Shown: positions 22,601 through 32,515, counted from the stretch's first letter. The stretch: 64,000 nucleotides of DNA from Chaetorhynchus papuensis (GCA_013396525.1 VWYX01000863.1:1-64000); one strand, 5' to 3'. Numbers and translations: made by a program. The notes: a model not told the origin generated them from the sequence alone.

Positions 22601-25600
22601 GAGTTTGGGGGAAAAAAAGCGTAAAAGAGCAAAGTGCACAGTATGGTCTGAAGGAGCTCTGCTGGCTGTCCATGGGTGGCACGGGGTGATTGTCCCCAGA
22701 GGAGCTCTGCAGGTCAGTGTCACCTGGAAAAGTGGCTGTGAGACATTCCTGCTCTCTATCCCCTCTCTGAGGAGCACTGGGCTGAGCTCTGCGTGGAGCA
22801 TTTGAAAGCCAAGAGTTTGCAAAAATCAGGAGTGATTCATTAACAGCAAAAAGGTCTAATTAATATTTGAAAGTGCTTCAACCATATCCTGCTGCTGGCA
22901 GGGAAGAGCCCCCCAGCATCCCCGGCGCCGCTCCGGCCCCTGGAGCTCCTGACATGAGCATTAACTGCCTCCAGAGCAGGCGGCTGAAATAATCAACAAA
23001 ATCATTTGCCTTTCGGAGGGGAGATTTGCTGTTTCTTGGTGTTTTCTGCTGTGCAGCACTCGGTCTGCTGGAGCTGTGACAGGAGTGAGGGGACATCAGA
23101 GCTGCAAAGAGCCGAATCCACTGGGAATGATGCTGCTGGACCAGGCTCTGCTGGTGGCACTGGGCTGTGGGGCTTTGGTTTCAAACCTCGGAGCGCACAT
23201 CCTCAGGTGTCCACGCCGTCCTTCCTCCCGTCCCCTGCGGTGGCACCGAGAGCCGCTTGGGAAACGCCTGCCACGTCCTCTGGGAGCTCTGAGCACAAAG
23301 GAGGAGGTGTATAAATACCGTGGGGTGGGGCAGCACCTGCCGGGAGCCGGCAGTGCCGTGTGACAGTTTGCAGATCGGCTCCGAGTGCCAGATCTCGGCT
23401 CACACATCGCAACCACGCTGTCACTGAGTGTCACCGAGCTGGTGACACCTGTTACCAAACAGCCTTCCAGGCCTCCGAGTGACATCTGTCCCCAGGGGCA
23501 GGGGTGGCATGCCTGGGGTGGGCTCCTCCTGGGGGGCAGCTCTGGGGCGCTGAGCTCTCCTCATGACCTGGGTGCAGGGTTGAGATCTTGGACTCACAGA
23601 GCCCCATTGCGAGGCCAACGCTATCCCTGTTTTTCCAGCAGATCCTAGGACATTCCTGACTCTGTGTCTAGACCAGGCTGAAGTCACCTGATTCACCTGA
23701 TTTACCTAAAAAGTCTTTTTTTGTGCATACTTCAGCTATCTTGGAGCTCCCTGAAGCCACTCAGTGTTTCATTTCTCAAGCCAAAGTGTTCCCTAGGTCA
23801 ATAGTTGGTTGTACCTTTGATGTGGGAATTGTTTGCCAGGAACAAGCTGCCCCATGGGCGAGGGTGTTGACACAGGTGAGGGCTTGATCCTGCAGCTCAG
23901 CTCAAGGAGCAAAGGGGCTCTTGTTCTCCACATCCTGGGAAGCAGCTCTGGCAGCCTGTTGGTCCCCATGAGGCCTCAGCACTTGGTGAAGGAGGTACTC
24001 AAACTGCAGCAGAGTCCCAAGGGCCCTTTTGTCTTTGCAATGAGGATTTTGCAGCTCGAAGAACCTCATGGCAGAAATCTCTGCGGTTTGAGTTGGGAAA
24101 CGTTGCTCTCCATTGCATGTGTCTCCTTCTGCATCTCCCTGGGAGGGTGGGGAGGGATGGGAACAGGCTGTCCAGAGCAGCTGTGGCTGCCCCAGGATCC
24201 CTGGAAGTGTCCAAGGCCAGGCTGGACGGGGCTTGGAGCACCCTGGGATAATGGAAGATGTCCCTGCCCATGGCAGGGGGTAAAACAAGATGAGTTTTAA
24301 GGTCCTTCCAGCCCAAACCTGTCCCTAATTCTATGCTTTTAACTGGATAAATCTATCTCTAACCGCCTGTAACTCCAGCAAAGGGCAGCCCCCGCCGGCG
24401 CAGAGCCTGCTCAGTATGCAGCTCAGCAGAGCCTTTAACATTTCGCAGAACAGATGCCCACTGAGCATCTTGAAACAAATCCAAAGGTAGCGGTGACGGC
24501 TGCTGTCAGGGAAGCAATAATCCCACGGCCTCGGCAGCGCCGGCGTCAGCCACGTGCCACGAGGCTCTGCTGCCGCGGCTTTGTGTGGTGACAGGAGCCG
24601 GGTGGAGCGACCCAGGCAGGCAGAGGAGGAGAGGGGGTGTCAGAGACCGTCACCTCATCAGCCAAAATTCCCTTTCTGGTGCCGCTGGCTGAGGGGAGGG
24701 AATGCTGGTTGTGGTTCCGAGCTGCATCCCACCGGATGGAGCACAACACCAGCAGCGGGGCTCGTGGGCTAAGGGACCCACCTGTGACCCCCGGGAGGAC
24801 AGGCACAGCCCTTGCTGTGGCTCTCAGGGCAGCACCACTTTGGAAGTGGCACTCAGCACTGCTGGGGACAGTCGTTAAGTGAATTCAGCATCCTTTTAAC
24901 TGGTCTGGGAGTTCCCCACTGGCTCGGGAAGCCGGGAATGCTGGAAGTGCCACGGCACGGGCTGCCTGATGTGCTGGGCTGGAAGCAGATGGTGCAGGGC
25001 AGAGGGTAACGGGGCTGTCCTCGGTGGATGGCATCCCCCGGAGCACTCGGGGCTGTCAGCGCGGGAAGTGACAGCCAGGGCCTGGTGCTGAGAGGAGACG
25101 GAAAGGAAGAGACGGGGGGAATTACAGAGCTGGTCCCAGGAGCTCCCAACAGTCACAATAATAACATGACACATCCCCTCACTGTGCTGCGCTGCCAGTG
25201 GAACGAGGGATCTGTGTGGGAAGCAGAGGGATGGAAAGGCAGCGGAAAGGAGACCTGTCCAGGGATCATTCACCCCCTCAGGGCAGAGGAAAAGCAAGTG
25301 TGGCTCTTTTCCTGTACTTACATCCCAAAGAACAGCACGGGAACTGTGTGCCACTGAACCAGGGCTGAATTCCCTCTCCTCTCCCCATCTTCTCTGTGTG
25401 AATAAGCAGCTCCTGCTCCTGGCTCTTCCAGTGCCACCATTTAATCAATGTCCCCTGTCCCACCGTGTGTCAGTCACACGCCACAGGATCCGGGTGTGGA
25501 AGGCAGTTCATCACAGCAGCCACGACTTCCTTCCCCCTCCAAGCAGCCAAACACTCCGAGAGCCCCAGTTTCAAACTCTCCCCCAACTTCAGAATATTCC

Positions 25601-28600
25601 AGCTGGCCTTCAACATCCATGGAGTGCCAAGGGGCAGGCAAATACAGGAACAGTTAATCATTCCCTGGCTGAGCTGAGCTGCTCAGGATTTTGGCAGGTG
25701 CCAGCTGAGCAGGGACGCAGCTCTTCTGGGGAGCAGCCTGGATTTCAGGACTGATTCTGATGTTTCCTTGCTCTGACACTGTGAATCTCTGGGCCCTTGC
25801 TGCACCACATGCAAACTCCACAGTGCCAGAGGTGAGCTGGGACCAGAGTGTGGAAAATTGCATCGCTGCTGGCACATCCTGGGGTACTCAGGCTGGGCTG
25901 ATTATGGGGTCACGCCTGTTGGACCAAACACCTTGCTCAGGACAGGCTCATTTTCCCACCATTTTTTTGTGGAATCACAGAATGGTTTTGTTCGGAAGGA
26001 CCTTAAAACTCATCTCATTCCACCTTCCTCTATCCCGGGTTGCTCCAAGCCCCATCTAACCTGGCCTTGGACACTTCCAGGGATGGCACAGCCACAGCTT
26101 CTCTGGGCACCCTGTGCCAGGGCCTCCCCGTCTTCACAGGGAGCAATTCCTTCCCGATCTCCCATCTCTCCCTGCCCTCTGGCAGTGGGAAGCCATTCCC
26201 CCTTGCAGCATGGCCAGAGTGCCACATCCACGTGCCAGGAGAGGCAGAGGGGGATGAAGGGAGCAGCCTCTGGTGGAGCTGTGTGTTTTCCAGGGGACAC
26301 GGCAGCGTACAAGGACGGAGTGTACTGGATCAAGGGCCGCACCTCCGTGGACATCATCAAGAACGGAGGCTTTAAAGTCAGCGCACTGGAGGTGGAGCGG
26401 CACCTCCTCGCACACCCCCACATCACAGGTCTGTGCTCTCCTGCTCCCTGGCCGTGCCCAGAGGGGACAGGGCCTGGGGACACGGCTCTGGGGACAGCCC
26501 TGGCTCAGCAGGTGCACAAAGCTCCCAAGGGCTCGTGCCTGGAGCTCCCTCCCACAAGGGGATGTTTACATCCTGCAGTTCCTGCTCTCCCAGGGCCGGA
26601 GCTGAGTCGGCAGCAGCTCCTGTCGGATTTTGGAAATGAGACTGTAATTAAATCTGCCCTGCCCTCGTGCACGACCCTGTGCAAGGGGTCAGGAGTGGTG
26701 CCCCCATCTCCATACCACTCTGTACACCATCTTCCTCCCCACTGACTCCAGATTCTCAAACCATGGAGCTTCCTACCTTTTCCGTGGTAAAAAGCTCTGG
26801 TTTTGTGTCAGTGCAGAAGCCCACGGTGCTTTCCCGTGCTGACATCCCATGACATTTTCCTCCCCACACCTGAACCCCTCCTCTGCCCTCCCTGGGCCCC
26901 CTGAGAAGCTGCTCAGGTTCCTGAATCCCATCCCTGTGTTCCCTGCAGACGTGGCGGTGATCGGGCCCCCGGACATGGTGTGGGGGCAGCGCGTCAGCGC
27001 CGTGGTGCAGCTGCGCAAGGGCGAGATGCTCTCCGTGAGGGACCTGAAGGACTGGGCCAGGTAAAACCCTACGGGGGGTGAATGAGGGACACAGGGGGAG
27101 CAGGCTCAAAGCCAGCAGTGGCCATAGGATCACAGAGCCACGGAATTGTTTAGGTGGTAAGGGATCTTCAGGCTCATCCAGTGCCACCCCTGCCATGGGC
27201 AGGGACACCTCCCACTGTCCCAGGCTGCTCCAAGCCCCAGTGTCCAACCTGGCCTTGGGCACTGCCAGGGATCCAGGGGCAGCCACAGCTGCTCTGGGCA
27301 CCCTGTGCCAGGGCCTCCCCACCCTCCCAGGGAACAATTCCTTCCCAATATCCCATCTGTCCCCGCCCTCTGGCAGTCTGAAGCCATTCCCCCTTGTCCA
27401 AGCACTCCAGGCCCTATAAAAAAAGTCTCTCGTAAAAAGTCTCTTCTTCTCCCATCTGAACAAGCCCAACTCTCTCAGCTTTTCCTCACAGGAAAGATGC
27501 TCACTGTGCTTTAGGTGGCTGCTCATCCCTAAATCTCCTGCCAGGTGACCCAGCCAGGAGATCCCTTCATCCCCCACCTGTGGCCTTGGGGATCCCCCGG
27601 GCTGTTCTGGGGGTCCCTGGTGCCAGGCAGGGGGTTTTGTTCAACCCCCCCTGTACCCCCCTGCCTGCCCCCTCCCAGAGTGTCCCCCTCACGTCTCTTC
27701 CCATCGCTGTCCCCAGCTCTGTGACAGGGACGTCGCTCTGGTGCCCTTGGAAGCGAAGCCCCGGAGGGTCCGGCTGTGCTCCCTGCCCGGCGCTGGCTCC
27801 GGCCGCGGCTCCGGCCCCCGCCCGCCTCCCCCTCTCGCCCTGTCTCTCCCCTTTATTTTTTATGTCACTTACGTTCGCTCGGCCCCTGTTCTCGCACTCC
27901 CTGGCAGGAGACACATGTCCCTCTTCAGAGTGATTCATTTTGCGGCTTTCGCCTGCGATGGTGCTTCCCGGCGACAGGCGCCATCCCGAGTTAGCGGCTC
28001 CATATGGCCGGGTGCTGGTGGCGGCGGGGGGAGGAGGCCGGCCGGGCCTTGGAGGGCTCGGCAGACTTGGCATCTCGCATCGGAGTTGGTGCCAGGGCGC
28101 TGCCGGAGCCGGGCACGGCCCCAACCTGGTGACACACGGGCAGCAGAAGGCAGGAGAGCCCCCCCTGCGCTCTCCGCAGAGGGCACGGGGTGGTGCTCGG
28201 GGCTGTGATCGCTGCCAGGTCACCGACACACGGCACACTCCGGGGAGGTGGCTCACCTGCGGTCCCCTCAGGGACTAGCACCGGGAACACGGCGGGTCCT
28301 GCGTTCCTCACGCCGCTGGTGCTGTCCCTGCCCTCGGGGAGGGTCACTGACCCAGCTGAGGAGTCCCCGGTGATGAGCTGCTCCCTGCAGGGGTACACTG
28401 GGAGCAGACATCCCACCACACAGCTCCACAAGGGCTGGGAGCCCGGGGCTGAGCTTAAATGGGCTCCTGGGCTGTGGGTGGGGGTCTCAGGTGGGGCTGG
28501 TCGGGGCTGTGGGTGCTCCCGGGAGGGCTCAGCCCGTCCTGCCCAGCTGTGACTGCTGCACGTTGGTGTTGCAGGGACACCATGGCTCCCTACGCCATCC

Positions 28601-28692
28601 CCACGGAGCTGATCGTGGTGGAGGAGATCCCACGCAACCAGATGGGCAAAGTCAACAAGAAGGAGCTTCTGAAGCGCTTTTACCCAGCCTAG
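10506..28692 (+). CDS. ACSF3: ACSF3, malonyl-/methylmalonyl-CoA synthetase (last four coding exons)
   Basis: The coding sequence is the join of 10506-10632, 26294-26428, 26949-27060 and 28575-28692: 163 residues plus the TAG stop. Reading phase is kept across all three introns, each with GT/AG ends. This is the C-terminal part of an acyl-CoA synthetase of the ANL superfamily. It shows the TGD motif of the hinge region, a GRTSVDIIKNGG motif with V-S-A-L-E-V-E, and near the C-terminus a PRNQMGKV motif whose lysine matches the catalytic Lys of the adenylation step. In mammals the enzyme works in the mitochondrial matrix, activating malonate (and methylmalonate) to the CoA thioester for mitochondrial fatty-acid synthesis and malonate detoxification. 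The N-terminal two thirds, with the targeting peptide and AMP-binding core, must lie left of the window. Position next to CDH15 supports the name. Confidence 0.93.
10893..11215 (+). mobile_element. CR1 LINE 3' fragment
   Basis: Sense CR1 from CTACAGCTCCCTGACAGGAG to a TCTTTTCCAACCTCAGAGAT tail. It shares most of its wording with the copy at 6535-6905. Confidence 0.85.
11470..11830. other. AT-rich island, candidate conserved non-coding element
   Basis: Has CTTTAAAAATTTTTTTTAGT, GCATTAATTATTGCAAAG (homeodomain/POU-like) and AGTATAAATTAAACTTAACC. No repeat family or open frame explains it. Confidence 0.4.
12528..12628 (-). mobile_element. CR1 LINE short fragment
   Basis: Antisense tail ACAGAATTATGGAATGGTTT, then GGAAGGGACCTTAAAGCTCA and GGGCAGGGACACCTTCCAC. 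About 20 bases of the usual text between those blocks are deleted. Confidence 0.8.
13100..13300 (+). mobile_element. CR1 LINE 3' fragment
   Basis: Sense CR1 with the GCCCTGGCACAGGGTGCCCA block and the tail ACAACCCAAACCATTCCATGA. Its last 95 bases plus flank recur exactly at 13541-13635. Confidence 0.88.
13365..13525 (+). repeat. CATCC/CCTCC microsatellite array, left copy
   Basis: A run of CATCCCTCCCTCCATCC-type units ends in a run of 14 C and then CATGCATCCATCCATCCC just before the N gap. Confidence 0.93.
13526..13540. other. Assembly gap, 15 N
   Basis: Fifteen N bases separate two near-copies of a CR1 tail plus microsatellite. The flanks repeat each other, so the gap size is probably arbitrary. 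Confidence 0.98.
13541..13615 (+). mobile_element. CR1 LINE tail, exact copy of the one at 13226
   Basis: This CR1 tail begins abruptly after the N gap and is identical, flank included, to 13226-13320. It is likely the same insertion represented twice, by real tandem duplication or by assembly. Confidence 0.85.
13676..13858 (+). repeat. CATCC/CCTCC microsatellite array, right copy
   Basis: The same unit family as the array before the gap. It also contains the CATGCATCCATCCATCCC stretch, then runs on into unique sequence. Confidence 0.93.
14105..14615. other. AT-rich island, candidate conserved non-coding element
   Basis: About 500 bases of complex AT-rich DNA without repeats, e.g. TTTTATTGATTGCTATATTG, CACTTTGATTAATATGTCG and ATGATGACTCATATC (AP-1-like). 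It is the longest such island in the ACSF3 intron. Confidence 0.42.
14728..14762 (+). repeat. Interrupted (CAA)n microsatellite
   Basis: Two short runs of CAACAACAACAAC type separated by CCAACA. Nothing else is visible around it. Confidence 0.8.
15028..15110 (-). mobile_element. CR1 LINE short fragment
   Basis: Antisense tail AGAATCATGGAATAGTTTGG followed by GGAAAGGACCTTTCAAGG. It abuts a sense CR1 copy, giving an inverted pair. Confidence 0.8.
15112..15440 (+). mobile_element. CR1 LINE 3' fragment
   Basis: Sense CR1 from TCTCAGCCTGGAGAAAAGGA to a tail with TTCCATGATTCTCTGATT. It has the CAACTCCCTGACAGGAGGGG block found at 6.6 and 10.9 kb. Confidence 0.85.
16385..16475 (+). mobile_element. 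CR1 LINE 3' tail
   Basis: Only the extreme 3' end is left: GAGCTTTAAGGTCCCTTCCA and two ATTCCATGATT-like terminal repeats. Confidence 0.8.
16885..17000 (+). mobile_element. CR1 LINE internal fragment
   Basis: GGCCCTGGCACAGGGTGCCC and the following GGATCCCTGGCAGTGTCCAA are present. The 3' tail is missing. Confidence 0.75.
18868..19345 (-). mobile_element. CR1 LINE fragment, the longest in the window
   Basis: Antisense CR1 running about 480 bases. It has the CCCTCTGGGGGAAGAACCTT block, GGAGCCTTCCCTTCTCCAGG and GACTCTCTCCAGCAGCTCC. It is the subfamily seen at 1215-1588 and is truncated before the reverse transcriptase region. Confidence 0.85.
20155..20345. other. AT-rich island with YY1-like and homeodomain-like motifs
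   Basis: TAATTA occurs twice near its left end, then AGCCAAGATGGCCGAC (close to the YY1 consensus) at about 20216-20231, then TTTAGCCTATCATTTAGC. Confidence 0.4.
20690..20925 (+). mobile_element. CR1 LINE 3' fragment
   Basis: Sense CR1: CCCATGGAAAGGGCTGTCCA, AGTCCCCATCCCTGCAGCAG and a tail with AATAATTCCATGATTCT. Confidence 0.8.
21050..21245. other. AT-rich island, candidate conserved non-coding element
   Basis: TATCAATCTTGTTTAATAGA and ATATATAATGAAATATTTAT flank a short CG-rich core (GCGCAGGTCGCGGGGAACGT). The mix of AT-rich arms and CpG core is unlike the repeats nearby. Confidence 0.35.
24135..24340 (+). mobile_element. CR1 LINE 3' fragment
   Basis: Sense CR1 with AGCAGCTGTGGCTGCCCCAG, GGGCTTGGAGCACCCTGGGA and the tail TTAAGGTCCTTCCAGCCCAA. 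Confidence 0.85.
25972..26215 (-). mobile_element. CR1 LINE 3' fragment
   Basis: Antisense from GAATCACAGAATGGTTTTGT through CTTCTCTGGGCACCCTGTGC to CCATTCCCCCTTGCAGCATG. It lies just before an ACSF3 exon. Confidence 0.85.
26294..26428 (+). CDS. ACSF3: ACSF3 exon with GDTAAYKDG and GRTSVDIIKNGG
   Basis: The acceptor is TTTTCCAG and the donor ACAG/GTCTG. The exon encodes the TGD hinge aspartate and the motif that contacts substrate in the C-terminal domain (RTSVDIIKNGGFKVSALEVE). It sits just after a CR1 fragment and a 15.7-kb intron. Confidence 0.93.
26949..27060 (+). CDS. ACSF3: ACSF3 exon with DVAVIGPPDMVWGQRV
   Basis: The acceptor is CCCTGCAG and the donor GCCAG/GTAAAA. It encodes the typical C-terminal strand of acyl-CoA synthetases (VAVIG-PD-WGQRV-AVV). 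Confidence 0.92.
27122..27520 (-). mobile_element. CR1 LINE 3' fragment
   Basis: Antisense from GGATCACAGAGCCACGGAAT to CCAACTCTCTCAGCTTTTCC and the CCTCACAGGAAAGATGCTC end. It lies in the last ACSF3 intron. Confidence 0.85.
28575..28692 (+). CDS. ACSF3: ACSF3 terminal coding exon
   Basis: After a TTGCAG acceptor the exon completes an Arg codon and reads DTMAPYAIPTELIVVEEIP, then RNQMGKV with the presumed catalytic lysine, and ends KRFYPA and TAG at 28690-28692. The 3' UTR is only about 130 bases. Confidence 0.93.
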
Positions 28693-28807
28693 TGCCCACC
28701 TGGGGGGCTTGGCCCTGACCCACGGCCGTTCTGCCCCTGAGGAGGAGCCGCAGGGATCATCCCTGGCAGGTCTGGGCTCACTGCAGCCTAGTCCATGATT
28801 AATGTCC

Positions 28808-28813
28808 AATAAA
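28808..28813 (+). promoter_or_regulatory. ACSF3 poly(A) signal AATAAA
   Basis: A canonical AATAAA lies 116 bases past the ACSF3 stop codon and is the first one downstream. It gives a short 3' UTR, and a CR1 copy begins about 80 bases further on. Confidence 0.8.
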
Positions 28814-28889
28814 AGTAGGATTTTTCCCGCCTGGCTGAGCTGAGCCGGAGCTGCAGAGTTAGGGTTTCCTTGTGTGGGAGCCCTCTGTA

Positions 28890-29102
28890 GGAATCACAGA
28901 ATCCCAGAATGGTTTGGGTTGGAAGGGACCTTAAAGCTCATCCAGTGCCACCCCTGCCATGGGCAGGGACACCTTCCACTGTCCCAGGCTGCTCCAAGCC
29001 CCATCCAGCCTGGCCTTGGGCACTGCCAGGGATCCAGGGGCAGCCACAGCTTCTCTGGGCACCCTGTGCCAGGGCCTCCCCACCCTCCCAGGGAATGATT
29101 TC
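28890..29102 (-). mobile_element. CR1 LINE 3' fragment
   Basis: Antisense tail AATCACAGAATCCCAGAATG and well-preserved following blocks, ending near CTCCCAGGGAATGATTTCCC. It lies just past the ACSF3 poly(A) site. Confidence 0.88.
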
Positions 29103-29339
29103 CCAGCAGAAATAAAGAATAAAGCCAAAATCACACATAAACACTGACTGTGTTGTCCAGTGCATCCCCCACATACAGGTTATCCCAGCACCCTGCCCAC
29201 AGCATCTCCTGGGTTTCGGTACTTCAGGCTCAAAAGGAATTGCAATGGGAGCACGAGGGACACCCAGAGCTCCCCAGCTGCCTCTCACTGTCCCCCATCC
29301 CAGGCACAGGGACATACGTGGGGAGCCGAGCACAAGCGG

Positions 29340-29650
29340 GAGGGCCCGAGCGGATCCTTTGTTAAAACATCAACGATGCAGTAAATTTTTTAACTTACCA
29401 AATAGATCAATATCAAATTATCATGTCTCGCATTCATAACTCTTAAGCAAGCAACAATGGAGAGAGACAAGGTCACTGGAGAATAAATAGCAGCGAAAGC
29501 TCTTAATGATCTATCATTCTCGACAACCCCGGGCACCCCGCACCAGCCCGGTGACAAGATCATTAATAAAACTCTGCAGGAACGCTATCGATTGCTTTGA
29601 TGGATGATCACAGGTAGCAAATACTGTAAAACACCTGGTTGTCACACACA
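29340..29650. other. AT-rich island between ACSF3 and CDH15, candidate enhancer
   Basis: Complex AT-rich sequence with ACAATGG (SOX-like, 29454-29460), CTTTGATG (TCF/LEF-like, 29595-29602) and TCTTAATGATCTATCATT. It begins about 240 bases past a CR1 copy and about 3.3 kb before CDH15. Confidence 0.42.
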
Positions 29651-30069
29651 AAATGAGCAGTTTGACTCACACCTCGCGCAGGGACCTGCCTGGGGCTCTG
29701 CCATGTTTGCTCCTCGGGGATTCCCGCAGGGAGGGTGGCCAGGGGTGACCCCCAGTTTGGGGCTGCCATCCATGCTGGAGCCCCACGCTCCCACCCCCAC
29801 TTCCACACCGCTGCTCGCCCCTATAGGTGGGACCTGTTAATTAAAAGCCTCGTTAAATCACCTGGTCACAGTGCCCTGGTTGGGAGCTGAGCTGGATGGA
29901 GATGGGGTGACCCAGTGCCACTGGATGAACCTGGAGACCTCCAGGAACACCAACACAGCCAGGACCCCTGGGATGGATGGGGGTCCCAAGGCCATGGGCT
30001 CTGCCCCCCCTCGCTGCATCCCTCGGGGTGCAGGGGGGGGCTGTGTGTGTCCCCCCAGCTCCGGGTGCT

Positions 30070-30500
30070 TCGCTTGCGAGCCACGTCGGCATTGACGGTC
30101 GGATCATGTGTACACAACCATTCAATTACCCCGTAATGGCTGCAGGCGATTAAGCCATCAATCTCCTTCATTAGGGCCTGCCAGGCCCGGCCCAGCAGCA
30201 CCCAATAAAACCATTAAAACAACAACAACCACCACCACCACCACCACCACAACCCAAAGCAGCAGCTTTAATGCATTGACCCTGACCTCAGCCCGTGGCA
30301 GCGCTGGGGGTGTCCCCAACTCTGGGGACCCACTCGCCCCAAGAGGGTATTGCCCTGCTGGGGTGTCCCCGGGGAGCTGGGGGCTGCCCACCCCTCTGTG
30401 CCCCCCCAGCTCAGCACGCCAGGACCTGCTCCAGCACTTTATAGCTGACATTATCTTTTATTGCCATATAAAATCCAAGCTCCGGTGGCTTTATGGGGCT
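30070..30500. other. Two small AT-rich islands before the CDH15 GC-rich zone
   Basis: CATTCAATTACCCCGTAATG and GCGATTAAGCCATCAATCTC (30.12-30.17 kb), then after a CCA microsatellite CTTTATAGCTGACATTATCT and GCCATATAAAATCC (30.43-30.48 kb). Confidence 0.35.
30219..30253 (+). repeat. (AAC)n(CCA)n microsatellite
   Basis: Four AAC units are followed by about eight ACC units. It lies in the ACSF3-CDH15 intergenic interval. Confidence 0.9.
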
Positions 30501-32208
30501 GCGCCGGCGTGTGGCACCTCTGCACTCCCAGCTGCTCCCTCTGCCCTCCTGGGCACTGCCCTGACCCCCCAGTCACTGCACTGGGGTCACAGCTGGTCCC
30601 ACTGCCCCACACGTGAGGGACATGACTGGTGCCACACTGGGGTCACGGCAGGTCCAGCTGCCCCCCACATTAGAGACGTGACTGGTCCCAGCACACACAG
30701 TGGGGTACAACCCCAACATCCACGACACTTGTGCCGCTGGGCAGCTCAGAGGGTGTGAGCCGGGAGGAGGGAACCCTCCAAAATAGGGTGACCCAGCACC
30801 CAGAGCAGCAAGGGAAGTTGTAGTCCTGGGCTGGACCTACTTGGACCCAGCATTTTTGGGACCCCAAATCCCCGCACCCCAGTGGGAGCCCCGGTTTGCA
30901 GGGGCAGAGGGGCGGGGGGTGTCAGTGCAGGGACAGCGGGGGGGCCGGGGGTCCCTGCCGTGCCGCAGCCGTGGCCGTGCCAGGGGCAGCCCCGTCCCCA
31001 CGAGCGGGGCTGGCGCCTTGTCAGAGCCTGTCACGTCTGCCAGCCCCGCGCCGCGGTGCCGGTGGCAGGGAACATCTGCTCGGCCGCCCCGCTGCCACGG
31101 CGCGTCAGGGTCAGGGGCAGCCGCCGGGACCCCCGGCCAGCGCCGCCGGGGCGGCTCCTCGCCCTGACACTGATGCGGGGTGACGGGGCGGCGGGGCGGA
31201 CGGATGGGATCGGACAGACAGACGGGCAAGTGAGCGCCGCTGCCCGCGCCACGGCCCGGCCACGCCGCGGGTCACCGGTGCCCGCCGCTCACCCGCTCGT
31301 GACACGTCCTTGGGGACACCGACAGCCCTGCCACCACCGCTCGGCTCCTGGGTAGGGACAGGACACAGCCTGCACCTCTCCTCCTGTATCCCTTTTCCCA
31401 CGCCTTGTTCCCCATCCCCGTGCTGGTGACCCGCACCGGGAGGGCACCGAGGGCATTTGTTGCCAAGGAAGCGACAATGCCGGGCGGGGGTCTCCACAGC
31501 TGCCGAGCAGGGACGAGTGACACCGACACATTGTGCACTTCCTTGCCAGGCCCAGGACTCGGTTTTCCGGGAGGGCAAGAACCCCGCGACCCCTTCGCCC
31601 TGCCCGAGGGCTCGCGGCTCTCCATCCCTGCTGCACAGGGACCCGCGGGACCCCGCGCCGACGGGCGGGGAGCGCTCCCCGGTGCGGCACCCCAGGCTGC
31701 GAGCACCGCCGGGGCCGGTGGCCGGGACGATGCTGCCACCTGGTGCCACGGCACGGCGGCGGCGCCGGACCACACCGGGGGTCAGGGGAAACACCGGCAC
31801 CGGCAGCGGGGTCGGGGGAAACACCGGGACCGGCACTGGGGATCGAGGACAGCGCTGAGACTGACCGCGGGGGTCGGAGGAAGCACTGGGACCGGACCCG
31901 AGGATCGCGGGCTGCACCGGGACCGGGAGTCGGGGGACAGGGCCGGGACAGACAGCGGGGACCGGGAGCTTTCTCGGGACTCCCGGAGCAGCCCCCGCCC
32001 GCTCCGCCCGGTGGGAACCAGCAGGGACCAGGAGACCAGGGGACGCCGCCGTCCCTCTCCCTACTCCGCGCTGGGACCGGCCCCGATGCCAGCACAGATG
32101 GCACCGGCACCGGGAACGGCCCGGAGCAGACGGGCGGGCTCACCCCGACGGGGGGCGCGGCCGAGAGGGGCGCGAAGAACCGCTCCCGGTCCCTCTCCCT
32201 GTCCTGAT

Positions 32209-32246
32209 CCCGGTCCCGGTCCCGGTCCCGGTCCCGGTCCCGGTCC
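32209..32246 (+). repeat. (CCCGGT)n hexanucleotide repeat, G4-capable on minus strand
   Basis: Six perfect CCCGGT units in a row. The minus strand therefore has evenly spaced GGG runs with 3-base spacers, a pattern able to fold as a G-quadruplex. It lies about 650 bases upstream of the CDH15 start codon. Confidence 0.9.
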
Positions 32247-32395
32247 GGGCCCCTGTCCACTGTGGGTGTCGGAGCCTGTCCCTGTCTCGGTGCTGGCGCC
32301 GGTGCCTGTCCCTGTTCCTGTGCCTGCCCCTCTCCATGTCCCTGTCCAGATGCCGGTCCTTTCTCCCTGTCCCGGTGCCGATGCCGATGCCAGTC

Positions 32396-32515
32396 GTTGT
32401 CCCGCTGCCGGTGTCGGTCCCGGTCCCTGTCCCTGTCCCTGTCTCGGTCCCTGTCCTTGTCTCGGTCCCGATCCCTGTCCCTGTGCCGGTGCCGATGCCG
32501 GTCCCCGTCCCGGCG
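32396..32515 (+). repeat. Degenerate (CCNGTC)n hexanucleotide repeat
   Basis: Units such as CCTGTC, CCGGTC and TCGGTC alternate for about 120 bases. On either strand this yields false Arg/Asp- or Pro/Val-rich open frames. Confidence 0.85.

Larger units (their letters stand above)
10633..26293 (+). other. ACSF3 intron, 15.7 kb
   Basis: Bounded by a GT donor at 10633 and an AG acceptor at 26292-26293. It contains about eleven CR1 fragments, a CATCC microsatellite split by a 15-base N gap, and AT-rich islands at about 11.5, 14.1, 15.7, 17.2, 20.2, 21.1, 22.8 and 24.3 kb. I see no exon or RNA gene in it. Confidence 0.75.
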
